Assembly: GCA_023460955.1 (NCBI GenBank)
Contig: JAEWOH010000034.1
Location: 1-64,000 of the forward strand
DNA length: 64,000 nucleotides
Reading direction: 5' to 3'
Source of the DNA: Bacillota bacterium
GTDB lineage: Bacteria > Bacillota > Clostridia > Acetivibrionales > DSM-1351
Shown here: positions 33,806 through 43,221 of the stretch, in pieces
Layout: every line of letters starts with the position of its first letter
Position numbering within the stretch: the stretch's first letter is position 1
Program-made: the position numbers and the translations under genes
The notes under the pieces: model-generated
Database searches by the model: none
What the model was told of the DNA's origin: nothing
The model's input: only the letters and a program-made list of their open reading frames with translations

Positions 33806-34618
33806 TTACTTTCCCTTATCTGTTCCCTTTTCCTTTAATTTATAGTAATTATCAATACCGGTTTTTATTGCTGATGCCAGCTTATTCTGATATTCTTCGG
33901 TTCCAAGAAGTTTTTCCTCATCTGCATTTGAAAGGAAGCCACACTCAACAACTACCGTTGTGGTTTTGAGATTTCTTAGTATCATTATCTGTTCCTTTTT
34001 AACCAGTGCTGCTCTGTCGTTAGCATTATCAACATTCAATCTTATGGAATTCTGAACTTCATTTGCAAGCTTCTGACTTTCAGGAGAATTTGCAGGAAAG
34101 AAGGTTTGGGCCCCATGGTATTTGGTTTGTGGAAATTTATTCAGGTGTATGCTTAAAACAATATCCGCTCCGGCCTCATCCATTATTTTCTTCCTGCTGC
34201 TAAGGTCTTCTTTTCTTTTCTGAAGTATAGTTTTAGCCTCTTCTCCGTAATTCAGTCTATCAGAATCCCTTGTCAATATTACCTTGTAATTGTCTTTCTC
34301 AAGCAGATTTTTTACAAGCATAACTATATTCAAATTGACATCCTTTTCTCTAAGACCGCTGTAATCACTTACTGCTCCGGGGTCTTCTCCTCCGTGACCA
34401 GCATCCAGAATAACAGTTTTTTGTGCAGGACCCTGGTCACCAGGCTGAAGTCCCCCACTTTGCTGATTTTCAGACTGTTGTCCGGGTAATTGCTGTTGTT
34501 TATCTCCAGTTACCGGTTTTGAATAATCCACAGCAAAACCGATGCTGAAAACTGTTAATGAAAATAAAAGTAGAAGGCAAACGAACAATATATTCTTTTT
34601 ACTGATTACTACTATCAT
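33806..34618 (-). CDS. N-acetylmuramoyl-L-alanine amidase (CwlD-like, amidase_3)
   Basis: Zinc amidase that cuts the muramic acid-alanine bond in peptidoglycan; CwlD-type enzymes act in spore cortex muramic-lactam formation. The protein (270 aa) has an N-terminal signal anchor (about 8-32) and a Gln/Gly-rich linker (about 40-65). The catalytic domain carries DAGHGGEDPGA (zinc His), a conserved Glu in GLREKDVN, SIHLN (zinc His) and VVECGFLSN (catalytic Glu). An ATG at 34627 directly abuts AAGG. The ATG at 34618, 9 bp away, is preferred. Role in sporulation is inference. Confidence 0.9.
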   Translation of the reverse strand: MIVVISKKNILFVCLLLLFSLTVFSIGFAVDYSKPVTGDKQQQLPGQQSENQQSGGLQPGDQGPAQKTVILDAGHGGEDPGAVSDYSGLREKDVNLNIVMLVKNLLEKDNYKVILTRDSDRLNYGEEAKTILQKRKEDLSSRKKIMDEAGADIVLSIHLNKFPQTKYHGAQTFFPANSPESQKLANEVQNSIRLNVDNANDRAALVKKEQIMILRNLKTTTVVVECGFLSNADEEKLLGTEEYQNKLASAIKTGIDNYYKLKEKGTDKGK

Positions 34619-34714
34619 TTTTACCATCCTTGTCTATTAGATTATACTTATTATTATGGATATTCATAACTGTCCACTATATGCATAGAAAAAGGATATG
34701 TAATAAAAATAAAA

Positions 34715-34738
34715 AGACATACTCCTAAGAATATGTCC
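34715..34738 (-). terminator. Terminator after the HEAT-like protein gene
   Basis: Six-bp stem GACATA / TATGTC with a 10-nt loop, followed on the minus strand by TTTTTATTTTTATT. Confidence 0.75.
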
Positions 34739-34758
34739 TGCACCCGACTTAGTTATTA

Positions 34759-35595
34759 TTAAACAAGATCGTCGATTTCCCCACCCAGCTTCTTTATAAC
34801 AGCTCTCATATGATTAAAGGTGGTCTTGTCCATTTCTTTAATATTTTTAAGAATATAACCTCTCAGGAGAGGTATAGCCCTTCCGTCTCCATAATCTCCA
34901 AGTATTTCAACAGCCAGCTTGAGGTTTGATACCACTCTGAAGGCATTTTTTAAAAAATAGAAAATTTCATCAGACCGATTCCCCCTTGCTATCTCTCCTA
35001 CACAAGTAAGAAGATGCTCCTTAACTTCAGGAATCTGCGTGGCATGAAAAGCCTTTATCACATCGTCTAAGATTTCTGCATCGTATTCAACTATTGCCGC
35101 ACACACGGCTTCAGAAATAAAATCGTCCTTGAAGCTTTCCAAAAGCAAGCCAATCAATTTTTCTTTATACTCATCGGACTTAAGACAGCCTATAGCATAT
35201 ACAGCCTGAGAAACAGCAAGCACCTTACCGGGTTCCTTAACACTCATGCACTCCTTGACAAATTCAAAGAGCTTGTCAGCAGCATCTTTACCATAGCTCT
35301 TAAGCTTTTCTAGCACTATATCCGGTATTCCCACATCAGAGATGGACGCTATATCAACAAACAACTCTATGAGTTCCTCAAGTGTTGAAATAGAACTTAT
35401 ATATTCAAGAGGTGTTATACCCTCCAGCTGGTCCAGACCGCAGTTAAGCCAGTTTTGTTCAATCTCAGCCAGAAGCTTTTCTTCATCTATTCTTATTTCA
35501 CTATTCTCACTTGTGGCATGTTCCTCAAGATAATGGTTAAAACCCATGTCAACTGCGAGATTGTAGCTTTCTGCAACGATTTGATTCTTTGACAT
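34759..35595 (-). CDS. HEAT-repeat-like alpha-helical protein, function unknown
   Basis: A cytosolic 278-aa protein made almost entirely of amphipathic helices. From about residue 70 the pattern resembles HEAT/PBS-lyase-type repeats: helix pairs around AVSQAVYAIGCLKSDEYKEKL, EVKEHLLTCVGEIARGN and LKLAVEILGDYGDGRAIPLL. Such repeats normally mediate protein contacts. It starts directly after the stop of the membrane protein gene upstream (TAAATG), so the two are translationally coupled and may act together. I cannot assign a function. Confidence 0.75.
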   Translation of the reverse strand: MSKNQIVAESYNLAVDMGFNHYLEEHATSENSEIRIDEEKLLAEIEQNWLNCGLDQLEGITPLEYISSISTLEELIELFVDIASISDVGIPDIVLEKLKSYGKDAADKLFEFVKECMSVKEPGKVLAVSQAVYAIGCLKSDEYKEKLIGLLLESFKDDFISEAVCAAIVEYDAEILDDVIKAFHATQIPEVKEHLLTCVGEIARGNRSDEIFYFLKNAFRVVSNLKLAVEILGDYGDGRAIPLLRGYILKNIKEMDKTTFNHMRAVIKKLGGEIDDLV

Positions 35596-36135
35596 TTACC
35601 AAAACCTTCTTCTTTTGTTTGTAGTAGGTCTTTTCCTTGGCTGAAGACCAAAAAGCCGTCTAAAATATTCACTTAAATCAAAGCCTTTATAACCTGAATA
35701 ATAACCGAGGAAAGCTAAAATAACCAATATTGCCCACGCTGCTGCATAACCCGGAAGCTGGTATCCACCCAACTTGGATATAAAAAGCATAGGCGCTGTA
35801 AACCCTTTAATCAGATTAGCTTTTAAAACAGCAAAATTAACTACGTCTGATTGATAATTTATAGAGGAGATTATTATTTGAAGTATAATCATTGGAGATA
35901 CGGCTATAAGTCCATATATGATACCATCTGTCGGCTTCACAAGCCCATATCGTCTTTTGTCAACACCTGCATGATGGGTTAGCTCAAAATAAACTAAAGA
36001 GGCCATAACAATAAAAATAACAATTGAGAACAGACTGGCCCATTTGTAAAAGCCTATAAAGAATATATAAAAGAATATCATTGAAAACAAATAGTTTTTA
36101 AAAACTGCCCAGCTTCCGGACAAATACTTCTTCAT
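35596..36135 (-). CDS. Uncharacterised membrane protein, 179 aa
   Basis: Four hydrophobic segments are visible (about residues 13-30, 34-50, 72-92 and 128-147). A polar loop with HHAGVDKRRYGLVKPTDG lies near 54-71. The tail from about 148 to the end is strongly basic (RPTTNKRRRFW) and should face the cytoplasm. I do not recognise the family. The gene immediately precedes the HEAT-like gene with no gap, suggesting a membrane anchor for that partner. Confidence 0.7.
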   Translation of the reverse strand: MKKYLSGSWAVFKNYLFSMIFFYIFFIGFYKWASLFSIVIFIVMASLVYFELTHHAGVDKRRYGLVKPTDGIIYGLIAVSPMIILQIIISSINYQSDVVNFAVLKANLIKGFTAPMLFISKLGGYQLPGYAAAWAILVILAFLGYYSGYKGFDLSEYFRRLFGLQPRKRPTTNKRRRFW

Positions 36136-36183
36136 GTTAACCTCCGTTTAATTTTACCTTAGGAAAATGTTTAACAACAAAAA

Positions 36184-36207
36184 TATGCTATAACGAATTA
36201 TAGCATA
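36184..36207 (-). terminator. Terminator after the GH18-LRR gene
   Basis: Perfect 10-bp stem TATGCTATAA / TTATAGCATA with a 4-nt loop, followed on the minus strand by TTTTTGTTGTT. Confidence 0.8.
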
Positions 36208-36284
36208 CAGATTTGAAGAGGTACATTATTTTTATTAATTTTTTTAATCAAGCCTTATACCCCATACAGATATAATTCCAAATT

Positions 36285-38087
36285 CTAAAAATCTTTCTCT
36301 ATAAGTCCCTTTTTTACGTTGTTTAACTTGATATAATTAGTTGATTTATTACCTTTTAAGTAGAGAATGTTAAGCTTCTTCATTCCAGCTATAGGCGTAT
36401 AGTCAGTAATCCTGTTATCTCTTAAATATAACTCCGTTAATGAGGTCAATCCTGTCAAAGTATTAATTCGTGAAATTCTGTTTCCGTTTAGGGACAGAAC
36501 CTCAAGCTTTGTAAGCCCCTTTAATGGTGTAATATCACTAATGCTGTTCCTCTGCAAGTAGAGTACTCTTATGTTTTTTAAATAACTCAAATATGAAATG
36601 CTTGTTATTTTAGCATTGCTAATGTCCAAATATTCAAGATTAGTAAGATTTTTTAAGTCTGAAAGTGACTTTACGCCTGCCGGAACTGCCAGTCTGTATA
36701 CCTTTGCCATATCACTACTGTATAATGCGCCTGTTGGCTTCATAAGCTGTTTTCTGACGGCAGCTTCTACAACTTTATCTGTAAAAGCTATTTTAACTCC
36801 GGGAGCTGACGTTGGCTTTACAGGAAGGGAGCTTATTATGCTGTCCCAAACATCGAGGCCATAGCTTTTTGATTTTTGGTCTGTATAATCAGGTACGTTT
36901 CCAAGACTCCATAAGGAAATGCCTCCAAGCCCATACTCCTTGACAAGCTCCATTTTTGCCTTGATACTTCTGCTGTTCTCGTATATTGCAATATTATAGG
37001 CTTTGTCTGAAACATTATAATATTGAAGTACCGGACTCTGAAGTTCATTATTATAACTGTAAGTCATATTAGCTGCCTTACGGTCAGTATTCTGAATACG
37101 TTGATACAGCATTTGATAAGTAGGAGTATTTCTTTCTTCAATACTCATTATTCCGCCCGGGGCCTTATTCCAAGCCTCAGCCGAGAGAACTGAATATCTC
37201 CACTGAGCAGCATCAAAATTCAGTTGAAGACTAACCTTGGATAGATTTGCCTTGTCGATATACTTTTTTACATCTTCCATAACAAGCCTGATTTTCTTTA
37301 TGGGTGCCAGTCCATCTATAGGACTTAGGCTATTATAGCCTGCATATTGCATGACCTGGGTTTTGTTGAGTTTCGTAACCGGCTCATAATCATGTGCCAT
37401 TATCAGCATTTTGTCAGCTTCCGAGGCTATTTCTTTATAATTATATCCCGAATAGTTAAGCAGCGGATTCACTGCAACATATAAGGTCTTGTCTATTGCT
37501 TTCAGTTCAATCTTAAGTTCTTTAAGAAATTGATCAAACCAGCTGCTTATAGGCTTACCGTTGATTAGAACTGTTTTTCCTTTTATATCATTGTTTTGCA
37601 GCCCTTCAAAGTCTATAACAACTCCGTCAAAAAATATGTTATCTCCATTGCTGACATCACTTTTAAGCAGTGCGGTTATTGTTTCTATTGCTTTAGTCCG
37701 TTGTTCCTCAAATGGCAGAATTTTCTGAGCATTGACACTATCTGAGAAAATGTTTAGCTGAACCGTTTTATTTTTACTCTTAGCATACTTCAGCACATCA
37801 ATATAATCTGAAGGATAGTAGAACATTGTATTTCCATTTTTACCCAATTCAGTTACGATACCCTGATTCAAATCACCGTAAATCCTGCCCCATGCGAAAC
37901 TTACAGAGTCAAGAGCATCAATATACTTTTTAACATTATCTGCAAACGTGATTTGAGAAGGATAAAAAGCGTGAAGCCACAACCTTTGCATATCTGCCGC
38001 TTCGGCCGTTATTTTAAGACCTGGTACAAAACCGAATATCATTGAAAAAATCAGTATTGTACAAATAATAAATTTGATAACTTTCAT
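36285..38087 (-). CDS. Secreted GH18-like hydrolase with C-terminal leucine-rich repeats
   Basis: Exported 600-aa protein. The signal peptide covers about residues 1-31 (cleavage after AEA). A chitinase-like GH18 barrel spans roughly 35-430, with the catalytic motif FDGVVIDFEG (Glu161 as proton donor) and a final-strand GGISLWSLGN. It resembles SleL/YaaH-type barrels. About 480-583 holds four to five 22-residue leucine-rich repeats (LYLQRNSISDITPLKGLTKL is one). An in-frame ATG at 38159 gives 24 extra residues, but AGGGG six bases before the ATG at 38087 plus a perfect signal peptide decide the start. Substrate may be peptidoglycan or chitin. Confidence 0.85.
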   Translation of the reverse strand: MKVIKFIICTILIFSMIFGFVPGLKITAEAADMQRLWLHAFYPSQITFADNVKKYIDALDSVSFAWGRIYGDLNQGIVTELGKNGNTMFYYPSDYIDVLKYAKSKNKTVQLNIFSDSVNAQKILPFEEQRTKAIETITALLKSDVSNGDNIFFDGVVIDFEGLQNNDIKGKTVLINGKPISSWFDQFLKELKIELKAIDKTLYVAVNPLLNYSGYNYKEIASEADKMLIMAHDYEPVTKLNKTQVMQYAGYNSLSPIDGLAPIKKIRLVMEDVKKYIDKANLSKVSLQLNFDAAQWRYSVLSAEAWNKAPGGIMSIEERNTPTYQMLYQRIQNTDRKAANMTYSYNNELQSPVLQYYNVSDKAYNIAIYENSRSIKAKMELVKEYGLGGISLWSLGNVPDYTDQKSKSYGLDVWDSIISSLPVKPTSAPGVKIAFTDKVVEAAVRKQLMKPTGALYSSDMAKVYRLAVPAGVKSLSDLKNLTNLEYLDISNAKITSISYLSYLKNIRVLYLQRNSISDITPLKGLTKLEVLSLNGNRISRINTLTGLTSLTELYLRDNRITDYTPIAGMKKLNILYLKGNKSTNYIKLNNVKKGLIEKDF

Positions 38088-38249
38088 TGTTAACCCCTGT
38101 TGTCCTTTCAATACATGTAACTTTATATAATGCTGCAATTTTCTCTTTAATTTTACCATATTGGGGCTTATGATATATGTTAAAATTGCATTACATGAAA
38201 TAAAGGCAACAATAGCTTCTACGTTTGATTTTTTCTTTGTTATAGTAGA

Positions 38250-38274
38250 AAACCTGGCTAAACGCGCCAGGTTT
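38250..38274 (-). terminator. Terminator after the 46-aa gene
   Basis: Perfect 8-bp stem AAACCTGG / CCAGGTTT with a 9-nt loop, three bases after the stop codon. The T-run is short (TTTTCT), so efficiency is uncertain. Confidence 0.65.
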
Positions 38275-38276
38275 AT

Positions 38277-38417
38277 TTAATTTTCTTTTTTATTTTCTTT
38301 TACGCTTTTGTCATTGTTTTCTTTCTTGTCCCATTTATACTCTTTATTGAAGGGTGAAGCCTGCATAAAGCTTCCAATTTCCATATCTAACTTTCCAAAC
38401 GGATTCCAACCTTTCAT
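38277..38417 (-). CDS. Small uncharacterised charged protein, 46 aa
   Basis: A small gene with an excellent ribosome binding site (GGGAGG, 6 bp before ATG). The product starts MKGWNPFGKLDMEIGSFMQ and ends in a lysine/glutamate/asparagine-rich tail (about residues 33-46), so it is likely flexible and cytosolic. No family is recognised. It is a single gene with a hairpin directly after its stop. The start and RBS make it more convincing than a random ORF. Confidence 0.7.
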   Translation of the reverse strand: MKGWNPFGKLDMEIGSFMQASPFNKEYKWDKKENNDKSVKENKKEN

Positions 38418-38827
38418 AAGAAACCTCCCTATAAGTTGATTAAATTAACCTGGTGTCTTTGTGTAATAAAATACAGTGATTACTTAATCAATTACAATTT
38501 GACAATTATATTCCATAGCTTTAACTAATTTAATCGATCGTCATTTATTTCTATCACATTAATTATCGTACTCTTACCACAAAAATGTTTCAAGGTACCT
38601 ATTAATGTTTTTCATAGTTATTTTGTTACGATAGCTGATTTTTATAGTTGTCAAATTTAGCATATACATCGAATAGAGATTTTTTTAACATATATTAGTT
38701 TCTGTACTTAGCTTTTTGAGGTCATCAACAAATTGAGCAAGGCATGAGACTTCAATATGCCCGCAGGTTACAGAAATCTACCCAGTGACGCGGCATATTG
38801 GTTCCAGCCGATAAACGCTGTTTATAT
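38418..38827. other. Intergenic region at the downstream end of the defence island
   Basis: 410 bp without a convincing gene. Two structures are seen: an inverted repeat CAATATGCC (38753-38761) / GGCATATTG (38792-38800) around a 30-nt middle, and a triloop hairpin ATAAAC-GCT-GTTTAT at 38811-38825 touching the jetD stop. Neither has a T-run. No integrase remnant, IS end or tRNA-derived repeat is visible here. Confidence 0.4.
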
Positions 38828-40018
38828 TTATGATCTGTAAACATTCTTTGTATTCACAGCTTCTTGTTCCAATTTGCAATTGTTCTCAAGCATAAAGTTA
38901 ATCACTTCACTAAAGTTGCTGTCCCTAAGTTTTAGTAACCTTTCACGATCATTTTCTGTAAGTCTTTTAGTATATTGAAAGTACTCTTTCAATGTAGGAA
39001 TATCCATTTTGTAAGGTCGAAATTCCACTCCCGTCTGACCTTTCAAATGCTCAAATATATAAAACCCACCGGCGTCCATATCTCCAAAGTGATAAAAGAT
39101 CTTATCAGGATTCTGATGGTGAATCCTTTTAATGAATTCACGCCTGACGCTGTTATGGTAACCGCCAAGATAAATTGCAAACATATCTTTATCATTGAAA
39201 GTGTGAAAACTTGTTAAATTTTCGATGGTTATTACAGCCTTGCCCTTCACATCGATTGTTCTCACATCTGGTAGTATAGTAGAAGAAATTGCAATATCAC
39301 CACTTAGCTTCGTCAAATCAATAATTTGTTCATTCAGAGTGATACTACCGGAACCCTTGAAATTTACGTATGTAGGATTCTTAATAATATTTAAATTACC
39401 TAGAACCTGTTCTTTTTCAGGGAAGTTCCCATATTCATATAATAGGTTTATTACCTTAGAAGATAGCACTTCAAATATCTTAGAATCTTTGAAAACTCTT
39501 ATGGAAAAATCTCGAACAAAAGTTTCAATATCGACTTTCAGTAATTCATCAACCGCTATCAAAATATTCTCTAACTCTGACAAATCATTATTAAAGAATT
39601 GTACGGGTTTATTTAATGCAATCCTTTCGCATTGAGCTATGCAATACTTTAATAAGATAGCATTCCTGGATTTATATTTTTCCATCAAATGGAGAACAGA
39701 CGAATGGGTATCCTTTTTAGGTGACCTTCCAACATACTTATATGCTTGTTCTAAGCTATTCAGATTTAAAACAATATCTTTAAAAACTTTTGCCGAATTT
39801 GCTTCTGCAAATACAAATTGCTTTCTTGCTAAGATATCTATAGCCTCGTTTATCGAGTTAAACGCTTCATAGTTTGAATGGTCCTCATACTGTGGGAATA
39901 AGGAAGAAACTTTAACTATGAACCTTTGATTTACCTTGTTATCCCCTATAAAACTTTTGCTTCTTTCAAACTTGTCCAGCAATTTATTAATGATCAGACT
40001 CTCAAATCTGTTCCTCAT
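38828..40018 (-). CDS. jetD: JetD, Toprim nuclease subunit of a Wadjet system
   Basis: Nuclease subunit that cuts circular plasmid DNA captured by the JetABC complex. The 396-aa protein has an N-terminal helical region (DUF3322-like, about 1-230). Its C-terminal DUF2220/Toprim domain has Glu266 in ITIEN and Asp313/Asp315 in HFGDMDAGG, the metal-binding set of Toprim folds. It overlaps jetC by 4 bp (ATGA) and is last in the operon. Family roles come from published Wadjet work. Intact motifs suggest it is functional. Confidence 0.9.
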   Translation of the reverse strand: MRNRFESLIINKLLDKFERSKSFIGDNKVNQRFIVKVSSLFPQYEDHSNYEAFNSINEAIDILARKQFVFAEANSAKVFKDIVLNLNSLEQAYKYVGRSPKKDTHSSVLHLMEKYKSRNAILLKYCIAQCERIALNKPVQFFNNDLSELENILIAVDELLKVDIETFVRDFSIRVFKDSKIFEVLSSKVINLLYEYGNFPEKEQVLGNLNIIKNPTYVNFKGSGSITLNEQIIDLTKLSGDIAISSTILPDVRTIDVKGKAVITIENLTSFHTFNDKDMFAIYLGGYHNSVRREFIKRIHHQNPDKIFYHFGDMDAGGFYIFEHLKGQTGVEFRPYKMDIPTLKEYFQYTKRLTENDRERLLKLRDSNFSEVINFMLENNCKLEQEAVNTKNVYRS

Positions 40019-43000
40019 AGGTCGTACTCCTCAATAATGCTTGTAGTACCCTCCCTCATTGCCATTAAAATGGTGTCTACCTTTTCACCAATTATCTCAA
40101 TTTTAGAAGGTGGTGTAGCAAGTATAATCTGGAAATTTTGACTATTTAGAAAATCCATCATTGAACTGATACGGTTATCGTCCATCTTGTCAAAAGCCTC
40201 GTCAAGCATAATTATTCTGATTGTATCACCAAGCTTATAAAGCTGAACAAAGGATGCTGCTATAGCCACGTAATATGGAGTTTGTGTTTCGCCACCGCTT
40301 TTTTCACCATATATTTTCGAAAACCGCTGTACTATCCCATCTTTCTTCTCGACAATAATATCATAATCCAGATAGCATCGGAAATCTGTATATTCTGCAA
40401 GCACCTTCTCTCCCTTGTCATCATAAGCAGTTAACTTGGCAAATAAGTCTTCCATTTCTTCCTTATATTCATCATCAAAGGCTCTAGACCATAAATTAAA
40501 TCCAGCTTCATTATTTTTTGACATAATCATCTGATAGATGCTTTCCTTTTTCTTATTATGTGTCAACTCAAACCTATAGCTGTCATCACCATAATATATA
40601 TCCTTAAGAGCGGAATTCAAATTCTTGAATTCCAGTCTCGCATTCTCAATATTTTCTTTGAGCCTGGCCAAAAACGATTCTCTAAATTCAAGCTGGCAAT
40701 TTTCCTTTGCTTTTTTCAAATCCTCTTCGTACTTGATAATATCTGACGATACGAGCTTATGGTGCTCCTTGATGTACTCGTAAACCTGCTCATAGCCCGA
40801 GCCTAAATCACAGTCGTATTTGCTGCAGTATTTGACCTGCAGCTTAACAAGATCCTCGCAGTATTTAGTTCTTTCATTTTCAAGTCCAACTTTTCTTGGT
40901 GTAAAATTCTGTACAATTGTTGCCGGTGACTTTGTACGCACCTGCTCATTGTACTTGTTCAATCCTAATATTGCAGTTTCTGCATCAGTTTCACAATAAG
41001 TTTCGAAGCTCTTCTCCAAGCCGGTAATTTGTTCACATAGTCTTCCGATACCAGATTTGCATGTATCTGAAGCTATCTCGAGTTCGGTTACTCTTTTGTT
41101 AGCCGACAAATGCTCTCTTTCCTTATTTTTAAGCACCTTTACGCATTCTTCCATCTGTATTTGTATCTGAATGTAGCCAGGATTGGTCTCTGCTTTTTTC
41201 AGTTCTACTTTTTCCTTTGCTATTAATTCCTGATACTTTTTTAAATCCTTCAGAGAATTCAGGTTTTCTTCCAGAACCTCTATTTTACATGCTTTCAGCT
41301 TGTCTAAAAGCTGCAAACAGACGGTTAATCTTTCTTTGGCAACCTTAATATCATTATTTAATATTGCCAGTTCCGCCTCCTTGTTTTTTAGCTGAACCTC
41401 CAGTGCAAAAGCTCCAATAAATGGAGTGTTGTAAACCTCTTCATGTATTTTTCTAACTGCATAGTTTTGATATAGCATACAGTCTGAGGTAATTGCTACT
41501 TTATGGTCTTTCAGGTTCTGCACACTATCACAGCGCATCACGCGATTAAGAAAGTAAACCGCATATGCTTTTGCATACCGGTTTTCACTCTTTATTACAT
41601 AAGCAAGGGAGTTAATATCCGGCGAAGCGTCGATATCAAGTTTGCTCGTATTAACAAGTCCCACAGTATGTACTTCTCTTTTAACCCTATTGTAGACATC
41701 CAAAGCAATTTTGTAATATTGTGGTTCAACAATTATATAAAACCTCTGCGTGTTTAAATATCCTTCAACAGCATTTTGCCATCTCCCATCGGTGATCTCC
41801 AAAAGATCTGAGAAAACCCTTACATCGCTTTTTATGCCAAGGCTTAGAAATTCCTTTTCAATAGCTGTTTTAAGTTTTATGGTATTAGGCGGGAATGTAA
41901 ATTTTTTATTCTTTAAATTCCTTATTTCATTCTCCAAACCAGCCTTGCGTGACTGAAATTGTTCCATCAAATCCTTTCCTCTGACAACATCTGAGTTATA
42001 GTCTTCTAATAATTTATGAAATTCCTTTTTCAGCTTATATACTATTTGGGCATTTTCACCGGCATCACAATCTGAAGAAGCTAACATCGATAGTTCTTCC
42101 TTTGATATTACAGACACTTCAAATTTATAAAGCAGGCTCAGCGTTTTTCCTACATTGTCAAGTATCTCTGTGAGCTTGCCAACAGCTGCTTCTGCAATTT
42201 TTTTATCCTTTTCCAGCATTTCTATTCTATGTTTTGTGCTTACAATCAGCTGCGTTGCCTCATTTTGGCCCAAGGCAACCTGTAGATTGGTCAGCCTATC
42301 CCGTTCATTTTCAAGGCTTTTCTTTAATGCTTCCTCATTGTCTTTCTCAGCCCTAATGTTTTGCTCATAAATCAGGCTATTTTTCTCAAGCTGCTCCTGC
42401 TCCAGCTTTTTAGCCTCAATCTCTGCCTTCTTGATCATTATCTCATTGGTCTTTATTTCACGCTCTTTTGCAATAATGTCATCGTTTTTTAAAAGAATCG
42501 ATTCAAGCTCGAATATTTTTTGCTTCGTAACCTCCATCAGGTCTTCAAGTTCTTTCAAGGCTGCGATATTATTTCTAAGGGTAGCAACCTCAATAGCTTT
42601 TTCTGAAAGTATGAACTTATTTATAAAGTCCTTTACATTGTCCATCGGCTTAAAGGCTAAAGACTTTGGTATCATATCAAAAAACCTATCCTCCAGGTTT
42701 CCCATTCTGCGTCCAAACCTGGCCTTGGCATCTGACACCTGTGTAATAAGCAGTACTTTCTTATCATTCCTTCGGAACTCTTCTGCGGTAGAGGGCCTGC
42801 CTCCTGACAAAAATGACAGCTCCTCCAGTTTGCATTCTTCGCAAAACCACCTGGTAGTCAGCTTGCTTTCTTCATCAGGAGAGTCAATTTTGACGCCAAT
42901 GGTAAAATACTTTGATGATCTTTCTTCATAGAATTCCAGAGCAACATAGGTAATCACACTGCCTTTTCTCAAGTATGTACTGTCTTCATTACCAGTTTTA

Positions 43001-43221
43001 CATCTCACATAGCCTTTCAAATCACGGCTGCTTTTTTCATTTGCAGCAATATTAAACTTTCTATTGTTGGTAGTCAGCACCAACTGGATTGCATCCAATA
43101 CGGTTGACTTTCCGGCGGTATTCTCACCACTTATAAGAAACGAGCCACTAACACTGATAGTTTCATTCACAAAATAGTGCCAATTTATCAGCCTAATCCT
43201 GCACAGTTTCTTCATCATCAT
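40015..43221 (-). CDS. jetC: JetC, SMC/MukB-like ATPase of a Wadjet system
   Basis: Large SMC-like motor (1068 aa) that extrudes DNA loops to sense circular molecules. The head has Walker A ISGENTAGKSTVLD (near 31-44). Long coiled coils (roughly 210-400 and 630-800) flank a hinge-like region around 440-560. The C-terminal head has signature EKSGGETQTP (near 975) and Walker B RIIMLDEAFDKMD (near 1002-1014). Upstream in-frame ATG at 43236 lies before GGAGG. The ATG at 43221, 8 bp after GGAGG, is preferred and leaves a 29-bp overlap with jetB. Confidence 0.92.
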   Translation of the reverse strand: MMMKKLCRIRLINWHYFVNETISVSGSFLISGENTAGKSTVLDAIQLVLTTNNRKFNIAANEKSSRDLKGYVRCKTGNEDSTYLRKGSVITYVALEFYEERSSKYFTIGVKIDSPDEESKLTTRWFCEECKLEELSFLSGGRPSTAEEFRRNDKKVLLITQVSDAKARFGRRMGNLEDRFFDMIPKSLAFKPMDNVKDFINKFILSEKAIEVATLRNNIAALKELEDLMEVTKQKIFELESILLKNDDIIAKEREIKTNEIMIKKAEIEAKKLEQEQLEKNSLIYEQNIRAEKDNEEALKKSLENERDRLTNLQVALGQNEATQLIVSTKHRIEMLEKDKKIAEAAVGKLTEILDNVGKTLSLLYKFEVSVISKEELSMLASSDCDAGENAQIVYKLKKEFHKLLEDYNSDVVRGKDLMEQFQSRKAGLENEIRNLKNKKFTFPPNTIKLKTAIEKEFLSLGIKSDVRVFSDLLEITDGRWQNAVEGYLNTQRFYIIVEPQYYKIALDVYNRVKREVHTVGLVNTSKLDIDASPDINSLAYVIKSENRYAKAYAVYFLNRVMRCDSVQNLKDHKVAITSDCMLYQNYAVRKIHEEVYNTPFIGAFALEVQLKNKEAELAILNNDIKVAKERLTVCLQLLDKLKACKIEVLEENLNSLKDLKKYQELIAKEKVELKKAETNPGYIQIQIQMEECVKVLKNKEREHLSANKRVTELEIASDTCKSGIGRLCEQITGLEKSFETYCETDAETAILGLNKYNEQVRTKSPATIVQNFTPRKVGLENERTKYCEDLVKLQVKYCSKYDCDLGSGYEQVYEYIKEHHKLVSSDIIKYEEDLKKAKENCQLEFRESFLARLKENIENARLEFKNLNSALKDIYYGDDSYRFELTHNKKKESIYQMIMSKNNEAGFNLWSRAFDDEYKEEMEDLFAKLTAYDDKGEKVLAEYTDFRCYLDYDIIVEKKDGIVQRFSKIYGEKSGGETQTPYYVAIAASFVQLYKLGDTIRIIMLDEAFDKMDDNRISSMMDFLNSQNFQIILATPPSKIEIIGEKVDTILMAMREGTTSIIEEYDL

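Noticed and set aside
38753..38800. tRNA gene fragment as attachment site after jetD
   Set aside because: The hairpin resembles a stem only by length; it has no T-loop sequence and no match to the tRNA-Cys end near the other side of the island.
42431..42931. 166-aa plus-strand ORF inside jetC
   Set aside because: Antisense to the conserved SMC-like gene, with shadow composition.
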